This document shows positions 57,429 through 64,000 of a stretch of DNA of 64,000 nt, one piece after another (the first letter of the stretch is position 1; each line of letters starts with the position of its first letter). A program made the position numbers and the translations under genes. The notes under the pieces are model-generated. The model saw only the letters and a program-made list of their open reading frames with translations. It had not been told where the DNA came from and made no database searches. This stretch comes from Chaetomidium leptoderma (Eukaryota; Ascomycota; Sordariomycetes; Sordariales; Chaetomiaceae): assembly GCA_033296705.1 (NCBI GenBank), contig MU856924.1, positions 46,780 through 110,779 of the forward strand, given 5' to 3'.

Positions 57429-59864
57429 GATGGAGAATTTGTGCAAGTCTGTCCGAGCCAAGGCATGTATGTGCTATTATCTGTTCTAGGGGTTGCACTA
57501 CTAGCCAATGAGGGCAACCACAGGAAAGAGACGGGAGGCAAGGAAAGATGATGGGAAAGAAAAGGGCAAATGGCGGAATCCGAGCTGGCGGACACACGCG
57601 AGCGGATCCGTCTTTGTTAAATGCGGTTTCTACGGGCGCGCCGTGGACAACAGCCGTGCCGAAAGATGGAGCATGTCAAGGTCCTCTCGCAGGGGCAGCT
57701 TGCAACTTTGCAAGCACCCCGCAGTCGCCATCTGCTGCCGAGGGCCGTCCTTGCAAGGGAGCTAGGACAAGGGCATCGGGGCAATTCTTGTTCGGACCAA
57801 CTGGCCCACCGGCATTCTCAATAGACGCGGTCGTGGAGTCCACTCTGGCATGTCTAGCCACCCGGTCTGCCCGTTGACAAGGGGAAGAAAAAAACCCGGG
57901 GTTCTGGAGGCGCTGAAAGGCGTCAGAAGGATCCACCGTTTCCACATGGACTCGACCTAGCCCGCCTAGGCACTGACAGCGCCGAGACAGCGGTGGTTGG
58001 TGTGGTTGGCGGCCGTTCACCACTTCGGCGCTAGTTAAGCCGAATAGGCCCTAGCAACCTCGTGGCCGAGAGCGTCGACGGCTCTCGCTCTGGGGGGAAC
58101 GCGGAAGGGGCTCAGGGGGGTGGGTGGTGGAAGGGAAGGGAGGGATTCGGCGGTTCGGACATAGCCAGATCGCGGCAAATCCATTCGCTGCGCGAGACTG
58201 CGCGATGTCGCAAGCCGATTCGCCAATGCCAGGAGACTGACTCCATGCCCCATGCCCCATGCCATCCCCGCAACCATCCTAGTGAGCCCGGTCCCCGCCT
58301 GAAGTCGGCGAGGTCGGCAACGACACCGGCCCCACGAAACCCCACCAGATCCCAAAATGCGGAGATGGGATGGGGATTCTGGGGGCGGAGTGTGGGAACT
58401 GTCCGAAACAGAAACGGGGTCCGTTGCCCTCAGAGGCTCAGGGGGGCACGCAGGACGCACTCTCGAACAATTCCAACCGTATGTCCGCCGTTTAGTGCTG
58501 AGAGTGCCTGGATGCTAAGATGGATGGCGGGTTGCAGGACGGCTGCATACTGTATAAAGCGGCGGCACAGCGTCTGCGATGTTCCGTGTTCTCGAAGACG
58601 CGCGGAACGGTTCTGCATGGTTCTCTGGTGGGGAGGTGGGTGACCACGGAGGAAACCGTTTCGACATTTCGGAACCCCGCGGGTGCTCGGCTGAGTAAGT
58701 GTCATGTCTTAGCAAGCAGAGAGACGAGTCATCCGCCCATTGCGCTGGGATCCAGCCCGGGTTTTAGCTGATCGTCCCAAATCACCAGTGGGCTTCGCTC
58801 CTTGGCAGGAGCCCTTGCAAGGGAGTTGAATGGTCGCAGGACATGGCTCAGGCCCACCTCCCCAGGTTCTCCCTCCTAATTAGTGATGGCTGATACCACG
58901 GCTGTGCGGCTCCACCATCCTTGACGGTCTCGATGGTCCAGACGGTGTTGATGAGCTGAGATGAGGAACCGTTTGTGACGCAGACAGACACGAGCCACGT
59001 GGAAGCCGATTTCAAGGCAAGGAGGTCCTCTGGTCCACTCGAACGAGGCAGTGCTTGGATTTGTGGACTGTTTTTCGGTTGCTGGCTAAAAAAGTGGCAG
59101 CGAAACCCCTGTCATCGTAGAAAGAAACAATGATGGGCGTCGTCTCATTCGTACATACAGAGCCCCCCAAACTCCATGGTAACGGTTATTGTATGAGTGG
59201 CCTACCCCTCGGCCTTGACGATCACCGAACAAAAATACTGACTGGTGTGCAGGAACGGGTTTCCCCGCATGAACAGAGGTGAAGCCTGGGGAATGTGGAG
59301 GGGGCTGCAACGCTGCAACGCTAGTTCCAGCGAAGGGTCCCCGATCCAAAACTTTCAAGGGGGGCAGCAACGCTTGGCGAAATATCACCCCGAATCAGGG
59401 TTGGTGTCGGCGGCCAGTTGTGTCTCCGGCAGCGTGACAGAACAACGCCAGCCTGCTTCCAGGCCCTGATCTCTTTGTTTCTCTTACCCAGCCACGTGCC
59501 AGCTGATAACATAGAGGCAATGATAAGCAAGCAAGGCGGGGCATTAAAGCTGCCCGCTATGGCTTACACTACATTTGCATCAGCATATTGTGGGACGCGG
59601 CAGTTCGTCAACGGCGGAGGATTTGCGAGTTATCACCGGGCTTCTCCGGCGACAGGAAGCCCAGCGGGAATATTCTGTCCCCGGATCGCGCACACGAGGA
59701 GCACATGGCCATCACCGAAACCCCGATGTAAACAGTCCGGCGATGGGATTGCCCGCCAATCCGCTTCCAGGGACAAGCTCCTCACGGCAGGATGTAGATG
59801 ACACTTGGGATCCGAGCAGAGACCTGGAACTTGGCCTGGTATTTGATCGAATGACGACATGCTG
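57429..59864. other. Gene-poor region
   Basis: 2.4 kb upstream of the Zn2Cys6 gene and downstream of the TM-protein gene. All open frames here are short, GC-driven and lack recognisable motifs. It must contain the regulator's promoter. Repeated GCCCCATGCCCCAT words lie at 58245-58262. Confidence 0.45.
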
Positions 59865-60509
59865 CTAACTCTCGGGGCTAGACTCTTTAGGCAAAGGCGA
59901 GGCCTCGCGAATCCTGAACTGGGGCTCGAATTCAACTATATCGTTTTTGTCAGTAACCCGTCAGTGTCCCGGGCGCGGAAGATACTCACCCCTTTCGTAG
60001 AGAAAATACGACGTTACGAGCAAGAAGGGTAACCCAACGACGAAGCGAATGTACCTGCTCGCCGCCTGCTTATACTCCTTGCTCGACGTGTCCACGGGCT
60101 TTCGCGGCTTGGGGGCCGCCTGGGGACTCGCCTGGGGCGGCACCTGAGGGCGTGTGGACGGCCCAGGACTCGCGGCGGCGACAGATTCGGCAGCATCGGG
60201 CTCCCCCAGGGCGTGCTCGGTCTGGATATTCTCGCGCGCTGCGGCCGCTGGTGTTTCTGCCAACGATGCCTCGGATCTCTTGAACCTCGAGCCCTGGCCA
60301 ACATCCTTCGCAGATCTTTGTGTGCTAAGCGACCTACTCGCAAAGCCTGATGTTTGAGTCGTCGGATCCTTTACTCCCCTCGGAACCCGAGCCGTCGCTA
60401 AAGACGTGGCTCTCCATGCGGGAGCCACCAAGTTCCCCTGTAGAAGGATACTCGTGCCACGGCCAAGCGGAGAGCCGGCCGACCTGAGCCAGGACATGCT
60501 TCGCGACAT
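59865..60509 (-). CDS. Small single-pass membrane protein, probably mitochondrial
   Basis: Exons 60509-59990 and 59935-59865 sum to 591 nt, 196 aa. The N-terminus (MSRSMSWLRSAGSPLGRG) is Ser/Arg-rich, free of acidic residues for about 45 residues, and suits a mitochondrial targeting sequence. A Pro/Ala/Gln-rich linker (VPPQASPQAAPKPRKP) precedes one hydrophobic helix (IRFVVGLPFLLVTSYFLY). The C-terminal exon adds VEFEPQFRIREASPLPKES. The open frame extends upstream to a GTG at 60608, but no Met supports it. I do not recognise the family. Confidence 0.72.
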
Positions 60510-61038
60510 CGATTGCGGTTTCCCCGGTAGCAGATTCGACGGAAAGGGATCGGTGCTTGTCGAGGTCGGGAGACGGGGTGGGGTGTTGGTTGGGTTCAAA
60601 AAGCACACTTTGATCTGTTAGTTGTGTGGCAGGGGAGAAAAATAAGTCTCTTTTTTTTTCGTTCAACTTGCCGTGATCGGGAGCAATTGGTGGTGGTGCT
60701 TAGTGCTCCAAAACGAGATGGATCGGCCCTTGCAGACGCGTGCAGGCTTCCATGCGCACACAACTTGCAGACGCGCAGACGGAAATGACGGGACCGGGTG
60801 GATCAGGGATTTCAGCTCGGGGCCGAACGCGGTCGACGCACGGGCTATTCCGGATCATCCACTGCACTGTGCAGATTTTCTGGGCAAACGGTGGGGCCAA
60901 GGCTCGGGTTGCTCGGGAGAGATCAATTCAAAAATCAAATTGAGAATTTGAAGCTAGGTAGCTTGAACCCAGCCTTTCTTCCTCCCAACGCATCCCCCGA
61001 CACTCAGAATAAGTCACAGCCCTAAAAACCATCCCAGC
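60510..61038. other. Intergenic region
   Basis: No gene seen. Left part is the promoter side of the membrane-protein gene; contains a T10 run near 60650-60660. Confidence 0.5.
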
Positions 61039-61378
61039 TCAGCGACAGTGGCCAATGACGCTCTCCTGGTTCAAGCCCTTGCAGCAGTCCTTGAAGGTCT
61101 GGCGTTTGTTGATGTCGACGGCACAGATCTGCGATGCAATTTGTCAACGGATTACTTCCAGCCTTGTTTGGGTTGGTTGACGAATCGGGACTCACGTTGT
61201 CATAGGTCTTGTACCCCATCGCTTTGCAGCATCCCAGAGTCTGTGTCTTGAGCAGGGAGCCGTCCCTGCTGTTCATGCAAATGCAGTCACTAGGCTCAAG
61301 ATACCAGCTCCCGGGGCACTGTTGAGCAATGGCTTCCCCGAGGAACCCGAGGGTGAGAAGCAGGCCGGAGGCTTTCAT
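61039..61378 (-). CDS. Small secreted Cys-rich protein (effector-like)
   Basis: Exons 61378-61196 and 61128-61039 sum to 273 nt, 90 aa. A signal peptide (MKASGLLLTLGFLGEAIA) is followed by a 72-residue mature chain with nine cysteines in the order QQC, SDCIC, GCC, IC, DCC and HC. The final HCR is three residues from the end. Reading through the intron gives a false longer tail. This layout is typical of small secreted proteins of fungi, some of which act as effectors or antimicrobial peptides; function here is unknown and no toxin family is recognised. Confidence 0.8.
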
Positions 61379-63032
61379 GGTGCTTTGGAAGACTCGGGGC
61401 TAAAGAGTGAAGAGGGATAGATGATTTGAGAGACGTCAGGGACGAGCAGAATACTCGAGACCTCGACGGTCCCGAATGCTTTATAATTACAGAGTCCTAT
61501 TAATAGAGGCCAGGCGCCATACCAGGTCCAGTGCCAGAAGGTTTGCCTGGACCCGGATGTCGCCCGATACGAGTCAATCTATGCACAATCTCGCCTGGCA
61601 CCCGACGAAGCGTCCCAAGGCTGCGAGTTGCATTTCAATATCTAGAACACCGCGGATGGCACCTGAAGTAGGCTTGGAAGAGGATCGCCGTGGAGAAACA
61701 TATTGTTTCAACCAGCAAACATGACCGCAGGAAGAGAAGAGCGGGGCGGTCCCGAGTTGGGAAACCGTTAAATCAGTTTTTGAGGGGCCAACAACCGGGA
61801 ACCATACGGCGTAGTGGAATCCCGAGTTTCTTATCCGAGTCTTATAATCATCCCATTCAAACCCGCGCGGCATCCAGGTATCCGGGGCCATCCCCTCACC
61901 GGAACGGCGCGTTGGCCGGCCGGTGGGACCCTTAGATGCACAGAATGCCGGTTAAAATCAATTCATGTAGCACGAACCGACTTCTCCCCCACGACGTGTC
62001 AGCATTGAGTTCGTTTATAAGGTGGTAGCCATGCATGCAACTTGGGTTGGACCAGTATTCCTCCTTCAAATCCGCTCTCAATCACTATGACTCGGCCCCT
62101 TCCTCAAGTTCGCCCCGTGATCCTTTCTACAACACAATTCCAGGCTGGACTCTCAGTGTTACCGAATGCAACCGGATCCTCACAAGCGACCCTATCATGA
62201 ATCATGACGAGCGTCAACGTAACCGAGCAAATGCACTCAGGTGTTGGGGCTAGTCTAGAACGCTTCCAAGGTCCGAGTCTCCAGCTCTACCTAATAGCTA
62301 TTCACCAATATATTTTGGTTCCTTGAAGACTGTATGTATAGAGTAAGGTATAACACCAATGGTAGTCCCACCCCTCGTTAAAATGCTTCATCTCACAACA
62401 TTCAATCGAATCATGGATTGGTGTACTGAATAGGTATGACTTGGCCTATTTGCGGGCGGGTGCTCACCTTACCCAGCGGATTAGCGTTGTTTGACATTTC
62501 CCAAGTCGTTCAGGTTTGTACCGCTTGTTTGCACCAGCGCGCTCCCGGTATCGGGGTGTGGGATACATGATACAGCATACACCTTTTTGTGGATGTCAAG
62601 CCTGCTGAGAAAATTTCGGATTGAGAGTCATTGCATGCCAACCGAAAAGCGCTATCGATCTTCAGCCGCAACGGGTCCATCCAGCTTGAGGCTAATGGGC
62701 CAACCAGCGCCGTTTCCGAGTGCCACATCCAAACCCCTGGGATTAAGCTGGATGGCAGCGTTCTAGATGTGGAACTACAATCAAGGTTTCCCGAAATGGA
62801 CTGACTGGTCGACTTTTTGCGGCCAGGCCCGACCGATGCGAGCCCTGAGTCTTGCGAGGACAGGTGATCTATAAGACCGAGGCACCTCCTCGATCGCACA
62901 CACAGCCGGGATGCCCAGGACAGGTCTTGTCTCATCACACTCGTTATCACCTTCGTTTCGAATTCACCTCCGTCGCTCGTTACTTAGCTCAGCACCATGA
63001 AACGGGAATATGGCACTCTCGCGCGCATGGCT

Positions 63033-63120
63033 CCGGCTCACCCGCCAATGGGGGTGAGCCGGGTGAGCTCGGGGTGAGCTGGGTGAGCCGGGGTGAGCAC
63101 TCGCCGCTTTTGGCTCACCC
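63033..63120. repeat. GGGTGAGC repeats with 11-bp inverted repeat
   Basis: CCGGCTCACCC (63033-63043) pairs with GGGTGAGCCGG (63052-63062) across an 8-nt loop; four further GGGTGAG words follow and a GGCTCACCC copy lies at 63112-63120. Confidence 0.75.
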
Positions 63121-63616
63121 GCTCGCGCGACCCCCGCCCGAGCAGGGGTAAAAGCAAAAGCGGTAATCTGTAATCTGTGATCTGCAATGTGATCTCAGGC
63201 GCACCCCCCTCGCAGCGTTACAATTGCGCGATATGGGCTACCTAATCAGGCTAGTTGAGAAAGAGAAAAGACGAGGTTAGTCCAGAATGAGAAAGAAAGC
63301 CTTGCGCTAGTGTAAATTGGGAAACCCTCTAGTTCCTGAAGCACCGCCCTCCATGCGCATCTGTTGAGTCGCATCATGATTGGCTGGACGGCTGCTGCGA
63401 GGGCTTCATGCTGCACGCCTGTCCGTCCTCATCGCCTTGGCCCATACTCGAGGCCCAAGCAGCTGCGCGGAAAGGGCTTGTCACTGGCGTCAAATGGGCA
63501 AGTTACTCATTTTTCATATCACCGAACGACGCCTTCTACTAACAGCTATAGGAACACGACCCCAGGGCATCGAATCGCGGCCAAATACAGCCCGAGAGTA
63601 GCGCCCATGTCGTCGA

Positions 63617-63690
63617 GAGAGGGAGAGAGGGAGAGAGGGAGAGAGGGAGAGAGGGAGAGAGGGAGAGAGAGTGAGAGAGTGTGTGTGTGT
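63617..63690 (+). repeat. GAGAGAGG microsatellite and GT run
   Basis: Eight or so GAGAGAGG-type units run into a short (GT)n tract. Confidence 0.85.
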
Positions 63691-64000
63691 GGTGCGGCAT
63701 ACCTGGGCATGGAGGACCGATGCGTTGGCTCGGCGCGACAGATGACTAGTCCTCGCTCTGATGCAAATCGCCCCCTCTCTCTCGTTGACGAAGCTCAGAG
63801 TAGATAGGTAAAACTCATCAAATTGTTGAAATATTACTGCCAAGTCCTCCCAACCTTACTCGAGATCGTAATCTGGAAAGGGAAACAACGATTAAGCTAG
63901 ATCTAAATCTATAACATTGCTCCAAATTAGAACGGTAAAATTGCAGGCGTCGCTTCGCTCGTCAGTCGTGCGGCCCTTCGCTACGCTACGGGGCACTTCC

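Larger units (their letters stand above)
61379..64000. other. Gene-poor terminal region with simple repeats
   Basis: No gene is supported. It holds a GGGTGAGC hairpin and repeat cluster at 63033-63120 and a GAGAGAGG microsatellite at about 63617-63690. The last 150 bp are AT-rich. The segment may be decayed transposon sequence. Confidence 0.45.

Overview
This window is nuclear DNA of a filamentous ascomycete, most likely a Sordariomycete (Sordariales/Chaetomiaceae-like). The reasons are compact genes split by 50-220 bp GT-AG introns with CTRAY branch sites, GC-rich coding sequence, AT-rich decayed islands carrying a chromodomain retrotransposon relic, and family content: a feruloyl esterase, a CLR-1-like Zn2Cys6 regulator and a C2H2 protein with a CGEQLxW module. 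No rRNA, CRISPR array or bacterial operon is present. Species cannot be fixed from the sequence alone.

Layout. 0-3 kb: a seven-finger C2H2 protein, then a decayed region with a gypsy chromodomain relic and a Pol III-like structured element. 3-11 kb is a housekeeping block: kynurenine 3-monooxygenase (-), methionine aminopeptidase 1 (+), cornichon/Erv14 (+) and splicing factor Cdc40/Prp17 (+). 11-12.3 kb holds a small multi-exon gene that simple ORF calling misses. 12.9-17.6 kb is a large, apparently disrupted C2H2/CGEQL-module gene whose 3' end overlaps a convergent medium-chain reductase gene. 19-30 kb carries secreted or degradative functions: an Asn/Gly-rich surface protein, an M14 carboxypeptidase, a feruloyl esterase and a crotonase-fold protein with a signal peptide. 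30-37 kb has an MFS transporter, a hidden four-exon mitofissin (Atg44/DUF1748) gene and pyruvate kinase.

37-44 kb has a nitrilase gene riddled with small insertions, a coiled-coil Atg28-like protein, an NYN-CCCH RNase gene with one in-frame TAA, and an NAD(P)-binding epimerase-like gene with a hexanucleotide repeat. 44-53 kb is accessory: minisatellite, a protein with a duplicated KSCxKS motif, a hidden Cys-rich gene, an atypical kinase-like protein and a PD-(D/E)XK-like protein with a low-complexity tail. 53.7-57.4 kb is a long Zn2Cys6 regulator, and 57-64 kb is gene-poor, with a small one-TM protein and a small secreted Cys-rich protein.

The genes do not form one pathway. The feruloyl esterase, carboxypeptidase, MFS transporter and Zn2Cys6 factor fit a plant-biomass saprotroph. 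Exon coordinates were derived by joining open frames at splice consensus sites with phase conservation; where lengths sum to a multiple of three this is stated. All functions are by recognition of motifs, not by database search.
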